Shown in pieces: positions 1 to 11,635 of a stretch of 64,000 nt of DNA (the stretch's first letter is position 1; every line of letters begins with the position of its first letter). The DNA is from Sabellastarte sp. h YS-2021 (Eukaryota > Annelida > Polychaeta > Sabellida > Sabellidae), in NCBI GenBank assembly GCA_964017235.1, contig OZ024930.1, positions 149,978,221 through 150,042,220 of the forward strand, given 5' to 3'. Made by a program: the position numbers and the translations under genes. The notes under the pieces are model-generated. The model had not been told where the DNA came from. It saw nothing but the letters and a program-made list of their open reading frames with translations, and searched no databases.

Positions 1-568
1 CCTCAATAGGTGTGAAACAGTCTTCCACTAAACATGATTTGCAGGTTGCAGGGTAGATTTGTAAGGTATTTTTGGAAAACATAATTCAAATGATGAGGAA
101 ATGGTTTAATATTGATAATCAAGTGGAACTATTAGGAGAATTACATGCTCCAGTAAGAATAGTACATCTTAGATAGAATTTGTCTGACTAAATACTCAGT
201 AATTTGTATTTTTATGTTATATGCTTGTGTTCCACTGGAGCCGAATTTACAGCCGACCCTGCGACTCGAGGGTTGGCTGCAAAAGTTAGGGGTCGGGGAC
301 AAAATCCACAAAAATGGCAGGAAAGATCTGGGTCGGTTTCACCTCCCTGATAGGACTTGATACATCCAGACATGTCTGTATCTAGAGGCCAACCTGCCTT
401 GGGGTCAGGATGTTTTCTACAGGACTGGTCTGGAATCTACCAGGACAAGCCCTAAACCCCTAACAGACAAGCCGGAGCAGGTCTCAACAAGCTGTAGTGA
501 CAAACAGACAGGACTGGAGAAACATACGGAACCACATGACCAGACTTACAGTTGGTATTGTCATTACA
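1..568. other. Unassigned sequence
   Basis: There is no recognisable gene. From about 240 to 560 the base composition is clearly more GC-rich than the surroundings, but all frames I read are broken and I find no splice-bounded exon. It ends at the T-run that opens the first Helentron-like element. Confidence 0.4.
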
Positions 569-989
569 TTTTTATGTCGTCACTCTGCGGCGTGGGCGTA
601 CGCGCACGCGTCCGCGTGAACAACTTCTCCTCCAAAACTACAAGGCCTAGAGATGTGCTGTTTTTTTTAAAAGATACCTTATCTATCGAGGATGAAAAAT
701 TGTTCAAGGCATGCAAATCTGTCTGTTCGTCTGTTTGCTAGAGACATTACAAGGGGGGTACCCCCACCAAAAGTGTGAAAATTTCAACACTTAATCACAA
801 TTTTCTCAGTGACTATTGCAGGGATTTCTCTCATATCTTGCATATATGTACTAGGCCAGAGGTAGATTCTCTTGTGTGAGTATGAGACCTGGATCTGTCT
901 TACTTTTTTTTAAATAAATGTTTTTAATAATTTTTAATGCATTAAAATTCATGAAATCATGCACAAAATCATTTATAACTTGAAAAGTG

Positions 990-3310
990 TTGCATTTAGA
1001 GCATTTTGTTAAAATATGTTATTTAGCTACTTTTTCATAGCTACAATATGGTGAGTAAGTTGGGTGCCTGTCTCAATAGCTAAGTGAGTAATAGCTACTT
1101 TTGGGCTTTTCAGTAACTTCCATCATGAGTAGAATCACTTGTAACTTAAAAACTATTGCATTTAGAGAATTTCGTATAAATATGTTATTCAGCTACTTTT
1201 GGGTCAGCTATAACATAGTAAAATTTTAGACCTGTAGCTCATGGGATAGCTGAGTAATAGCTACTTTTAGGTTATCACTGTTGAGTAAATCGCTTATAAC
1301 TTCAAAACTATTGCATTTAGAGAATTTCGTATAAATATGTTATTCAGCTACTTTTGGGTCAGCTTTAACATAGTAAAATTTCAGACCTGTAGCTCATGGC
1401 ATAGCTGAGTAATAGCTACTTTTAGGTTATCACTGTTGAGTAAATCGCTTATAACTTGGAAACTATTGCATTTAGCGTATTTTGTTTCAATATGTTATTC
1501 ACCTATTTTGGGATCAGCTATAACATAGTGAAGTTTCAGATCTGTGGCTCATTGCATAGCTGAGTAATAGCTACTTTGAAGTTCTCACTATTGAGTAAAT
1601 CAGTTGTAATTGGAAAACTATTGCATTTAGAGAATTTCGTATAAATATGTTATTCAGCTACTTTTGGGTCAGCTATAACATAGTAAAATTTCAGACCTGT
1701 AGCTCATGGCATAGCTGAGTAATAGCTACTTTTAGGTCATCACTATTGAGTAAATCAGTTGTAACTTGAAAACTATTGCATTTACAGTATTTTGCTTAAA
1801 TATGTTGTTCACCTACTTTTGGGTCAGCTATAACATAGTAAAATTTCAGACCTGTAGCTCATTGCATAGCTGAGTAATAACTACTTTGAGGTTCTCACTA
1901 TTGAGTAAATCAGTTGTAATTGCAAAACTATTGCATTTAGAGAATTTAGTGTAAATATGTTATTCAGCTACTTTTGGGTCAGCTATAACATAGTAAAATT
2001 TCAGACCTGTAGCTCATGGCATAGCTGAGTAATAGCTACTTTTAGGTCATCACTATTGAGTAAATCAGTTGTAACTTGAAAACTATTGCATTTACAGTAT
2101 TTTGCTTAAATATGTTGTTCACCTACTTTTGGGTCAGCTATAACATAGTAAAATTTCAGACCTGTAGCTCATGGCATAGCTGAGTAATAGCTACTTTTAG
2201 GTTATCACTGTTGAGTAAATTGCTTATAACTTGGAAATTATTGCATTTAGAGTATTTTGTTTCAATATGTTATTCACCTATTTTGGGGTCAGCTATAACA
2301 TAGTGAAGTTCCAGACCTGTGACTCATTGCATAGCTGAGTAATAGCTACTTTGAAGTTCTCAATGTTGAGTAAATCACTTGTAATTTGAAAACTATTGCA
2401 TTTAGAGAATTTAGTATAAATATGTTATTCAGCTACTTTTGGGTCAGCTATAACATAGTAAAATTTCAGACCTGTAGCTCATGGCATAGCTGAGTAATAG
2501 CTACTTTTAGGTTATCACTGTTGAGTAAATCACTTATAACTTGAAAACTATTGCATTTAGAGTATTTTGTTGCATATGTTATTCACCTATTTTGGGGTCA
2601 GCTATAACATAGTGAAGTTCCAGACCTGTGGCTCATTGCATAGCTGAGTAATAGCTACTTGAAGTTCTCACTGTTGAGTAAATCAGTTGTAATTGGAAAA
2701 CTATTGCCTTTACAGAAATTTGGGCAAATATGTTATTCAGCTACTTTTGGGTCAGCTATAACATAGTGAAATTACAGACCTGTAGCTCATGGCACAACTG
2801 AGCAATAGCTATTCTCAGGCACTGACTGTTGAGTAAATCAGCTATAACTTGAAAAATATTGCATTTGGAGTATTTTGTTAAAATATATTGTTCACCTACT
2901 TTGGGGTTAGCTATAACATAGTGAAATTACAGACCTATAGCTCATGGCATAGCGGAGCAATAGCTATTTTCAGGTTCTCACTATTGAGTAAATCAGTTGT
3001 AACTTGAAAACTATTGCATTTACAGTATTTTGCTTAAATATGTTGTTCACCTACATTTAGGTCAGCTATAACAGAGCAAAAATTCAGACATGTAGCTCAT
3101 GGCATAGCTGAGTAATAGTTACTTTGAGGTTCTCACTCTTGAGTAAATCAGTTGTAACTTGAAAACTATTACATTTAGAGTATTTTGTTAAATATGTTAT
3201 TCACAGACGTTTTGGTCAGCTATAACATAGTGAAATTGCAGACCTCTATGTCATGGCATAGCTGAGCAATAGCTTCTTTCAGGTTCTCACTGTTGAGTAA
3301 ATCATTGTAT
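990..3310 (+). repeat. Tandem array A, 155-bp unit, about 15 copies
   Basis: The anchor word ATTGCATTTA starts at 1155, 1310, 1465, 1620, 1775, 1930, 2085, 2240, 2395 and 2550. That is a constant 155-bp step. One 153-bp step follows (to 2703), and then 155-bp steps again to 2858, 3013 and 3168. Each unit carries GCTATAACATAG, GACCTGTAGCTCATGGCATA and GAGTAATAGCTACTTTT. Alternate units resemble each other (for example the versions ending TTCTCACTATTGAG and TTATCACTGTTGAG), which suggests amplification in dimers. Degenerate short runs of the same unit occur in the other three copies. Confidence 0.93.
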
Positions 3311-4120
3311 CCAACCTGTAGGAAATCATGGGCTGGGAATCTGTTAATATGGTCTGATTTGACCTTGGAACCGTCCTTCAAGGTCAAATGAGGATAGCCA
3401 AACATAAAAGTGCTTATAACTCGCTTATTATTGGTCCTAGAGGTTGGAATGAAAACCAACCTATAGAAAATCATGAGCTGGGAATTTTTTGGTGTGGTCG
3501 GATTTCACCTTGGACCCCTCCTTCAAGGTCAAATGAGGATAGCCAAACTTAAAAGTGCTTATAACTCGCTTATTATTGGTCCTAGAGGTTTCGAATGGAA
3601 AACCAACCTATAGAAAATCATGGGCTGGGAATCTTTTGGTGTGGTCGGATTTGACCTTAGACCCCTCCTTCCAGGTCAAACGAAGATAGCCAAACTTAAA
3701 GTGCTTATAACTCGCGTATTATTGGTCTTGGAGGTTTGGGATGGTAAACCAACATATAGGAAATCATGGGCTGGGATTCTTTTGGTGTGGTCAGATTTGA
3801 CCTGGGACCCCTCTTTCAAGGTCAATTGAGGATAGCCAAACTTACAATTGCTTAGAACTCGCTTATTATTGGTCCTACAAGTTTGGGATGGTAAACAAGC
3901 TACAGGAAATCATGGGCTGGGAATTTTTTTGTGTGGTCGGATTTGACCTTGGACCCCTCCTTCAAGGTCAAACAAGGATAGCCAAACTTAAAAAGTGCCT
4001 ATGACTCACTTATTATTGGTCCGAGAGGTTTGGGATGGTAAACCATCCTAAATTCTTTGGCTGGGAATCTTTTGGTATGGTCAGATTTGACCTTTGGACC
4101 CCTTCTTCATGGTCGAACGA
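3311..4120 (+). repeat. Tandem array B, about 147-bp unit, copy I
   Basis: The word CATGGGCTGGG or a close variant recurs at 3328, 3472, 3619, 3765 and 3911, in steps of 144-147 bp. A degenerate last unit lies near 4055. Units carry the dyad TTTGACCTTG/CAAGGTCAAA, followed by AACTCGCTTATTATTGGTCC. Open frames through the array are by-products of the repeat and are not genes. Confidence 0.9.
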
Positions 4121-4377
4121 GGATATTGCATTTATAGTATTTCTTTAAATATTTTTAACCTACTTTTTACACTTAAACAATTACCTTGTTACTTTATTTC
4201 ATAATACCATTTGCAGGGCACAACTTTTTTGTCCTTTTCTTCTGTCAGCTTAGGAATATCTTTCGAACATGCTGTTCAGTTACCATTTACTGTATTTCTG
4301 TACAGCAATTTCCCTGATAATTATGCTTTCCTCTCATTATCACCATCACAAATCAAAAACATTCAGTCAGCTGACAC

Positions 4378-4397
4378 AGTGCCCGTTCACGGGCACT
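4378..4397 (+). repeat. 3'-terminal hairpin of Helentron-like copy I
   Basis: A perfect inverted repeat with 9-bp arms and a 2-nt loop (AGTGCCCGT-TC-ACGGGCACT) lies next to the end of family-wide similarity. The equivalent hairpins in the other copies are at 11600-11613, 44739-44752 and 42245-42264. The last two are on the opposite strand. A subterminal hairpin at the 3' end is the replication-terminator feature of Helitron and Helentron elements. Confidence 0.75.
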
Positions 4398-4414
4398 CTC
4401 CTCTTGTTTGATGA

Positions 4415-5341
4415 TGTTACGGTCACGGGCAAGCGCGGTAGCAATTACCGGTTGTCTTTAAGTTGTAACAGAAAAAAAAGCAAAAACTTTAACTTAGCGC
4501 ATTTATTTAACAATTAACAATAATGATTACAGTCAACTTGTATGCTCTTGACCATACATACACTGATACAATAATGAAACCTATCTGACCTGACCACTGT
4601 GACTAACAGATAAGTTTATCCGCCATATCCAGCAATCTGTCCTCTAATCCGTCCTGTGGTCTGTCCTGTGATCTGTCCAATGTTCACTCACACACAGATA
4701 TCTGTATCCTGTGATCTGTTCAGTGTTCAATAACACGAAATGTCCTTTTCCTGCTATCCTTTTTACATCCAATCACACAGAATGTCTGTCTGGAGATATG
4801 CAGAGAGCTTGTACAACTGTACTGTCTGCTCCAAGATATGGACAGTGTTCAAAATGCAGTAAATCCACTCTCTATTATATGAATGTACAATATCCAAAAA
4901 TATCCAATGTATAATAAATCTGTCCAGAGAATGTATCCAGTTCACTCCAGCAAAAGTTCACAGCAATATAAGCACTTTATATATATTCACTTGAATATTA
5001 TATTCCAAGACACAGTAGCCTTCCTTATAGCCAATGAATACTAAGTTCACTTATGGTCAGATGTACAGTCCTTATATACACTTATAGAAGCCTCTAGAAT
5101 TGTACAGAACTAACCTGAAGTAGACATCAGTAACTAGATCAAGTGAGGAAGTTCTAGAACCTACAGGTACAAATCTATAAATAGCATCACTGAGGTTAGT
5201 CTAGAGGGATTCCCCCAGTCCATAAGTGGATCAATAAACACCATAACACAAAAATCATTAACTCCCCTACTTTAAATGTTAACACATACATATAAAGCTT
5301 AGATCAAATAATGCACAGACACAGTGCCCATACATGTAACA
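4415..5341 (+). mobile_element. Probable solo LTR, 927 bp
   Basis: The segment begins TGTTACGG and ends ATGTAACA, so it has TG...CA termini inside the inverted ends TGTTAC/GTAACA. It is flanked by a possible 4-bp target duplication ATGA (4411-4414 and 5342-5345). Near the right side are a TATA-like CTATAAATAGC (about 5175) and, about 55 bp further on, an AATAAA (about 5233). That is the order expected of promoter and polyadenylation signals in an LTR. No adjacent retrotransposon coding sequence or second LTR is visible. It lies directly after the 3' end of Helentron-like copy I. No database comparison was possible, and a chance coincidence of short termini cannot be excluded. Confidence 0.5.
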
Positions 5342-5989
5342 ATGAATCTTGGGGAAAAAGAGGATCAAGTGTTTACCAATAAACAAATCTGAAATTATGT
5401 CTCCAGGAAGGCCCAACAGCTCTACTGTTGCTTAGGAGTGCAAAGATTAAAAACCCTGGATCCAAAATTGTATCACTCCAAAAATCACTTCTTTGTTAGA
5501 CCAAGACCTGCATACTGTAAAAAATTCCATGTAAATTCATGAAGTCATTTTTTTAACCTTGTAACAAACAAACAGAATCCAGCAATACATAACCTCTTTG
5601 ACAGAGGTAGTAATTAGTACCCATGATATGACCAAGAGGATCACAGAAAGACAACTTGATGCCAGAAGATCACTGCCAACAGCAAAATGCAATGCAAATA
5701 AGTTGTACTCATGTTCTAACCAACAAGATCATACAAAGACAGATCTTCTCCCCTGAGGAGGCAGACTTCGTTGTCCTGGAAATACACTTGTGGGTGACAT
5801 TGTAACATAAATTGCCTCCTGAAAGGTATATAAAGGGTCATGGACTATTTCCAAGCAGCATACAAAAATTCACAATGATGCCAAGACAAATTCAACAGAT
5901 ACAGAGGGGTTTAAGGCTCATCATAATACACAGAGAAATACAGATTTAGGCTGTTGTGCATCTTCCCACAAGGATTCAAAGGCTCTGGG
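5342..5989. other. Unassigned, possibly 5' part of the Harbinger remnant
   Basis: AT-rich sequence without an open frame that I can assign. It leads into the degraded transposase reading and may be the decayed N-terminal part of that element. Confidence 0.3.
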
Positions 5990-6840
5990 CAAGGGCAGAA
6001 CATAGACCAAAGAGTGTAAGATCTAGGCTCTGGATCAGTCCCTGGCTCATAGCAAGGGAGGAACATGATCACTGAAACTTCTTTGAGATAATCCTTGAAC
6101 TCTTTGAGGAGTCAGAGGAAAGGGTAGACCCAAGAATGGGTTCAGAAGACCACTGAAGGTTGGCCTAAATTTGACAGTCACAGAGTATGCTGGCTCCTGG
6201 AAGATTTAGACCTTCTTACAGTACAGCTACAGTTTGGGCAGGTCAACCATAACTAGGTTATCCCTGTGAGACCATCTTACAAGTTTACCAAGAAAAGGCT
6301 GTAGTCTACCTCACCAACACACAGGACTGAATGCACAAGAATGCTGTATTCAGGAAGATATGGAATGCCACACATGCCCTTGGAGCTATAGGCAGGAACA
6401 TAGCCATGAGTATATAGCCATTATAAATCCCAGATATGGAGATATGAATGTGAATTTTTTCAACTACAAGAGCATCCACTCTTTGGTCATGCTGTCATTG
6501 GTTGATGCTGAGAATAAGTTCCTGTGGGTCAACATTGGTTGTTGTGGTTTCTGATAAGATCCAAAGATGTTCAATCAATCAGAACATAAAGGAACATTGA
6601 AAAAGGATCCATTGCCTTCCCACTCATGAGCCCCTCATCCCTGAAGTCTCCAACTTGGCTACTTCCTCCTGGGAGAAATGTTTTTGTGCTGAAGAAATAG
6701 CTCATCAAATCCTTCTTAAGGAGAAAATAGATAACAATAAAGAAAGATTATGGAGAATGTATTTGGCATGCTAGGCCTAGTGCAATTCATTAGTCAACAA
6801 GAACAAAGCCAACTGCTATAGAAGTCTTTTTAATGTAAAT
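5990..6840 (+). pseudogene. PIF/Harbinger (HARBI1-like) transposase pseudogene
   Basis: Translating all three plus frames gives collinear pieces of a Harbinger DDE transposase. They are YSLGRSTITRL (usual form F.IGRSTVS.I), then WNATHALGAIGRNIA (usual form WNFP.CLGAIDGKH.A), then NYKSIHSLVMLSLVDAENKF followed by LWVNIG. After these come a YFLLGE piece (usual YFLVGDDAF), LIKSFLRRK (usual MMKPFSRRN) and IMENVFGML (usual VVENAFGIL). Frame changes and stops lie between the pieces, so the gene is dead. The motif that normally holds the first catalytic Asp reads GAIGR, so that Asp is absent here. The Asp of LVDA is retained. Terminal inverted repeats were not found. The family assignment rests on motif order recalled from the HARBI1 family. 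Confidence 0.8.
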
Positions 6841-6984
6841 GAGCATGACTCAAAGAAACTGGGAAGGTCTTCTGCATTACATAGTGTTCCTGAAATAGTA
6901 CTTCCTTCCCAGTAATGATTCTCAAAAATGTTTTGCTTATTGCATTGTGCCATTTTTCTCCTGACAAAATATCAGAGAAAAAAA

Positions 6985-7800
6985 ATGTAGCTGAAGATGA
7001 TATCTGAAAGAGTGTCATCAAATCTCCAACAAAATTCTGGTGGTTTGATCCTTGTTCCATTTTTTTGATTAAAGAGTATTTAGACATTCTTCTGTTAGTT
7101 ACTAAGCTTGTTAACTATTCCCTGTCAGAAGGTATTTTTCCAGCTAGTTTCAACAAAGCTATTGTTACTCCATTGATTAAAACAGGCCTGACTACCACCT
7201 GAAGAACTCAAGAACTGTCACCTTGTGTCTTGTTTGTGTTTCATCTCAAAACTCATTGTGTAGGTGGTTGATTTTCAATTAAATGACCACATAATTTATA
7301 ATGGACTTGAGAATGCTAATCAGCTTAAAAGTTTGGTTTTGACTTGAAACTGAATTGTAGCCGATATAGAATGCAATCCATCTTGTTTTTTCTGGAGGTG
7401 AAGCTACTGCTGTTGTGCTGCTTGAGCAATCAGAAACATTTGATCGGTTGACCATGGTACTCTCCTAGACTGTGTCCTTGGTATGGTGTTGGTGGTGTAG
7501 CTCTGGACTCATTTAAGTTTTACCTCACTGATCGCTCTCAGTGAAAGATTGGCTCTATTCTCTCTGAGGCTAAGAATCCCTTGCATAGTTTTCCCCAAGG
7601 TTCTGTCCTCACTATTCTCACTATATACTACCCCCTCCGAAATCGTAGCAATATGTTCATCTCAAAAATGTGGCTGAGGCCTTTGATAGGTTGAAAAACT
7701 GCCTACATGATGTCAAAAAGTGGTTGTCTGTATACAAGTTGAAACTTAGTTCAGACAAAACTGAGTTCCTTATACCTGAATCAAAGTTACAAAATGAAAA
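6985..7800 (+). pseudogene. CR1/L2-like LINE reverse transcriptase fragment
   Basis: Plus-strand frames give VTKLVNYSLSEGIFP followed by ASFNKAIVTPLIK, the classic RT block preceding the palm. Further on come FKFYLTDRSQ, a PQGSVL piece and, near 7680-7790, AFDRLKNCLHDVKKWLSVY with KLSSDKTEFLI, the thumb-side block. Numerous stops and frameshifts interrupt it. The YADD-type catalytic block is not intact. The similarity is to non-LTR retrotransposon RTs of the CR1/L2 kind, and the exact clade cannot be fixed by eye. Confidence 0.75.
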
Positions 7801-7959
7801 GCTTAATAATTTTTTCAGTCAATAAAATTAGAAACTAGAAATAGGTTTTTGCTGACAAAAACAAGCGGCCTGGATGGAGATGTGGGGCTATTAAAGCTGT
7901 AGTAGTAGCGGTATCAGACTGTAAGCAGAATGTAAAAGCTTTACTGTATTTTAATTCTA

Positions 7960-9075
7960 AAGAAACCTTCTTGTGAGTAAGCCTAATCAATGTGTCAAGT
8001 TTAACTGATGTTAGTTGAACAGTAAATCAGTTGGGGGCTGAAAACCTATTTTTTACTGTAAGATGGCCATTGGTGGACTTCAAGGTGGACAGAAAATAAG
8101 AATGTCCCTTTTGGCATCCTTTATAAATGTGCAAATTTAAGTGACGTCAGTTGATTAATAAGATAGTTGGAGGCTTATAACCCCCTTCTGTAACTGTCAG
8201 GTGGCCATAACTTCATTCATTTTGGGGCATTAAGTTGACCATAAAATAACAGTGTCCCTTTTGCCATCCTTTATAGGTGTACAAAGTTTAACTGAGGTCA
8301 GTTGAACAATAAGATAGTTGGAGGCTGAAAACCTCCCTATTTCAATTTAAGGTGGCTAAAACTCCATTCATATTGAGAGTTTAAGGTGACCATAAGTATT
8401 ATTTTTATCTATTTTAATACCAGTGATAATTTAGATATAAAAAATGGAAAAAGAAAGGAGCCAGAGGATTTTATTCCAATTTGATGACTTTAAGCAGGTC
8501 ATAGGTCAATTAACATTTTGAGTTTAAAGTCGCCATACAGTCAAAATATTCCTTTGGCAAATCTTAATATATGTGCCAAGTTTGGTTGAAAAAAGTGAAA
8601 AAACTAAGTGAAGTGGAGGGCTAAAACCCCCTTTTTTGACATTAAGGTGACTTTAAGATTGCAATAACAGTGTCCCTTTTGCAATCCTTTATAGGTGTGC
8701 AAAGTTTAACTGAGGTCAGTTGAACAATAAGATAGTTGGGGGTTGAAAACCCCCTCATTTCACTTTAAGGTGGCTACAACTCCATTCATATTGAGAGTTT
8801 AAGGTGCCAATAAGTATTAGTTTTATCTATTTTAATACCAGTAATAATTTAGATATAAAAAAATGGAAAAAGAAAGGAGCCAGAGGATTTTATTCCAATT
8901 TGATGACTTTAAGCAGGCCATAGGTTCATTGACATATTGAGTTTAAGGTCACCATAAAGTCAGGATATTCCTTTGGCAAATCTTAATATATGTGCCAAGT
9001 TTGGTTGAAAAAAAGTGAAACCTAAGTGAACTGGAAGGCTAAAACCCCCTTTTTGACATTAAGGTGACCTAAAGA
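7960..9075 (+). repeat. Tandem duplication, 418-bp offset, with shorter internal repeats
   Basis: The stretch starting ACAAAGTTTAACTGAGGTCAG at 8281 recurs, nearly letter for letter, at 8699. The 418-bp offset is kept through GATATAAAAAATGGAAAAAG and GGATTTTATTCCAATTTGATG. Within it, TGTCCCTTTTG-type units recur at 8103, 8253 and 8671. No coding potential is visible. The block ends shortly before Helentron-like copy II. Confidence 0.85.
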
Positions 9076-9280
9076 TTGCAGATACAGGGCTAAAACTTCG
9101 TCATGTGAAAGATTATCAAAAAGTACCTGAATAAGTTATTCCAACAAAACGCCGAATTCCTGACTGTTTTTGAGATACATAACAAGTACCCATTTTAAAA
9201 AAATTTACGAAAATCCTTTCCGACCTTTGAAATTTGGTTTTGAATGTACCTGATAAATTTTATAGCACAGGTGTGCGTGG

Positions 9281-11635
9281 TTTTTATGTCGTCACTCTGC
9301 GGCGTTGGCATCAGTGTCCACGTGAACAACTTCTCCTCCAAAACTACAAGGCCTAGAGACATGCTGTTTTTTTTTAAAAGATACCTTATCTATCGAGGAT
9401 GAAAAAATGTTCAAGGCATGCAAATCTGTCTGTTCGTCTGTTTGCTAGAGCCATTACAAGAGAGGTACCCCCAATCAAAGTGTGAAAATTTCAACACTTT
9501 ATCACAATTTTCTCACTGACTATTACAGGGATTTCTCTCATATCTTGCATATATATACTAGACCACAAGTAGATTCCCTTGTGTGAGTGTCAGACCTGGA
9601 TCTTTCTTTTTTTATGAATTTTTTAAATAATTTTTAATGTGTTAAAATTAATGAAATCATGCACTAAATCAATTATAACTTGAAAAGTATTGCATTTAGA
9701 ACATTTTGTTAAAATATGTTATTCAGATACTTTTTCTATAGCTACAACATGGTGAGTAACTTGGGTGTCTATCTCAATAGCTAAGTGAGTAATAGCTACT
9801 TTTGGACTTTTCAGTAACTTCCATTATGAGTAAAATCACTTGTAACTTGAAAAGTATTGCATTTAGAGAATTTTGAGCAAATATGTTATTCAGTAGCAGC
9901 ATATGTTCCTTATTATAAAATCTTGACTGATAAAATATTTTTGGCCTCATTTTGAAAAAAAACAAGATGGCCGCCACAGGCGTTTCTTTGTCAGTCATGA
10001 AAAGTGCTTATATCTCCCTTATTATTGAGCCTAGAGGTTTGGGATGGTAAACCAGCCTAAACGAAATCATGGGCTGGGAATCTTTTGGTGTGGTCTGATT
10101 TGACCTTGGACCCTCCTTCAAGGTCAAACGAGGATAGTCAAACTTAAAAGTGCTTATAACTCGCTTATTATTGGTTGTAGAGGTTTGGGATGGTAAACCA
10201 ACCTATAGGAAATCATGGGCTGGGGATCTTTTGGTGTGGTCGAATTTGACCTTGGACCCCTCCTTCAAGGCTCGTTTGATAGCCAAACTTAAAAGTGCTT
10301 ATAACTCACTTATTATTGGTCCCAGAGGTTTGGGATGGTAAACCAACCTATAGGAAATCATTGGCTTGGATTCTTTTGGTGTGGTTGGATTTGACCTTGG
10401 ACCCCTCCTTCAAGGTCAAACAAAGATAGCCAAACTTAAAAGAGGTTATAACTCGCTTATTATTGGTCCGAGAGGTTTTGGGATGGTAAACCAACCTATA
10501 GGAAATCATGGGCTGGGAATCTTTTGGTGTGGTCGAATTTGACCTTCGAACCTTCCTTCAAGGTCAATCGAGGATAGCCAAACTTAAAAATGCTTATAAC
10601 TCACTTATTATTGGTCCTAGAGGTTTGGGATGGTAAACCAACATATAGGATATCATTGGCTGGGATTGTTTTGGTGTGGTCAGATTTGACCTTGGACCGC
10701 TCCTTCAAGGTCAAACGAGGATAGTCAAACTTAAAAGTGCTTATAGCTCGCTTATTATTGGTTGTAGAGGTTTGGGAAGGTAAACCAACCTATAGGAAAT
10801 CATGGGCTGGGAATCTTTTGGTGTGGTTGGATTTGACCTTGAACCCCTCCTTCAAGGTCAAACGAGGATAGCCAAACTTAAAAGTGCTTATAACTTGCTT
10901 ATTATTGGTCCTACAGGTTTGGAATGGTAAACCAACCTATAGGAAATCATGGGCTGGGAATCTTTTGGTGTGGTCGAATTTGACCTTCGAACCTTCCTTC
11001 AAGGTCAATCGAGGATAGCCAAACTTAAAAGTGCTTATAACTCGCTTATTATTGGTTCTAGAGTTTTGCAATGTCAAATCAACCTATAGGAAATCATGGG
11101 CTAGGAATTTTTTGATGTGATCAGATTTGACCTTTGGCCCCTCTTTCAAGGTCAAATGAGGATAGCCAAAATTAACAGTGCTTATATCTCGCTTATTTAT
11201 GTTCCTAGAGGTTTGCAATGTCACACCAACCTATAGGAATCATGGGCTAAGAATCATTGGTATGGTCAGATTTCACCTTGGGCTTCTCCAAGGTTAAGCA
11301 TGTTTTAATGGCTTTGGTGAGTTTTCTTTCTGGTGGATACAATTTGCATCGGTTCTCCAATGCAATAGATCTAGTTTCAGTATGTTATTCACCTATTTTG
11401 GGGTCAGCTATAACATAGAAAAATTAAAACTATTGCATTTGCAATATTTTCTTTAAATATGTTTTTAATTTACTTTTTACACCTTAACAGTTACCTTCTT
11501 ACTTTCCTTCTGAACACCATTTCCAGGGCACAACTTTTGTGTCCTTTTCTTCTGTCACTTCTACTCTGAAACTCAAAGCACACAGTCAGCTGACACAGAG
11601 CCCGTTCACGGGCACTGATTGCTTGTTTCCAAAAC
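9281..11635 (+). mobile_element. Helentron-like non-autonomous element, copy II
   Basis: The 5' module (9281-9605) is almost identical to that of copy I, from the T-run and ATGTCGTCACTCTGCGGCG through GTGTGAAAATTTCAACAC. About two degenerate 155-bp units follow (9660-9895), then a spacer containing AACAAGATGGCCGCC, then an array of 147-bp units (10030-11330). The 3' module (about 11385-11635) carries the hairpin GCCCGT-TC-ACGGGC at 11600-11613. The sequence before the T-run (GTGTGCGTGG) is unrelated to that before copies I and III, so the 5' edge is sharp. No coding sequence is present. The downstream flank is duplicated at 44.3-44.7 kb. Confidence 0.75.
10030..11330 (+). repeat. Tandem array B, 147-bp unit, copy II
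   Basis: The word CATGGGCTGGG and its variants start at 10068, 10214, 10359, 10507, 10654, 10801, 10948, 11095 and 11241. The later steps are almost all exactly 147 bp. Units 10507 and 10948 share private variants (GACCTTCGAACCTTCC), three units apart, so higher-order amplification is likely. Every well-preserved unit carries the TTTGACCTTG/CAAGGTCAAA dyad. Confidence 0.93.

Larger units (their letters stand above)
569..4408 (+). mobile_element. Helentron-like non-autonomous element, copy I
   Basis: This element shares its modules, in the same order, with three others in the window. The 5' module opens at a T-run followed by ATGTCGTCACTCTGCGGCG (about 569-960). Next come a 155-bp tandem array (990-3310), a 147-bp tandem array (about 3311-4120) and a 3' module (about 4121-4408) with a perfect hairpin at 4378-4397 (arms AGTGCCCGT/ACGGGCACT, loop TC). 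The sequence ends near CTCTCCTCTTG. A central minisatellite and a 3' hairpin are known traits of the bivalve pearl and DINE/HINE families, which are mobilised by Helentrons. I find no Rep or helicase coding sequence, so any mobility would need proteins supplied elsewhere. The 5' boundary is set by where copies I, II and III stop being similar. The exact 3' end is uncertain by about 10 bp. Confidence 0.7.

Noticed and set aside
4211..4517. Open frames in the 3' module of Helentron-like copy I, mirrored at 42231-42586
   Set aside because: The frames recur because the DNA module is repeated. They are short, have no motif and run into the terminal hairpin.
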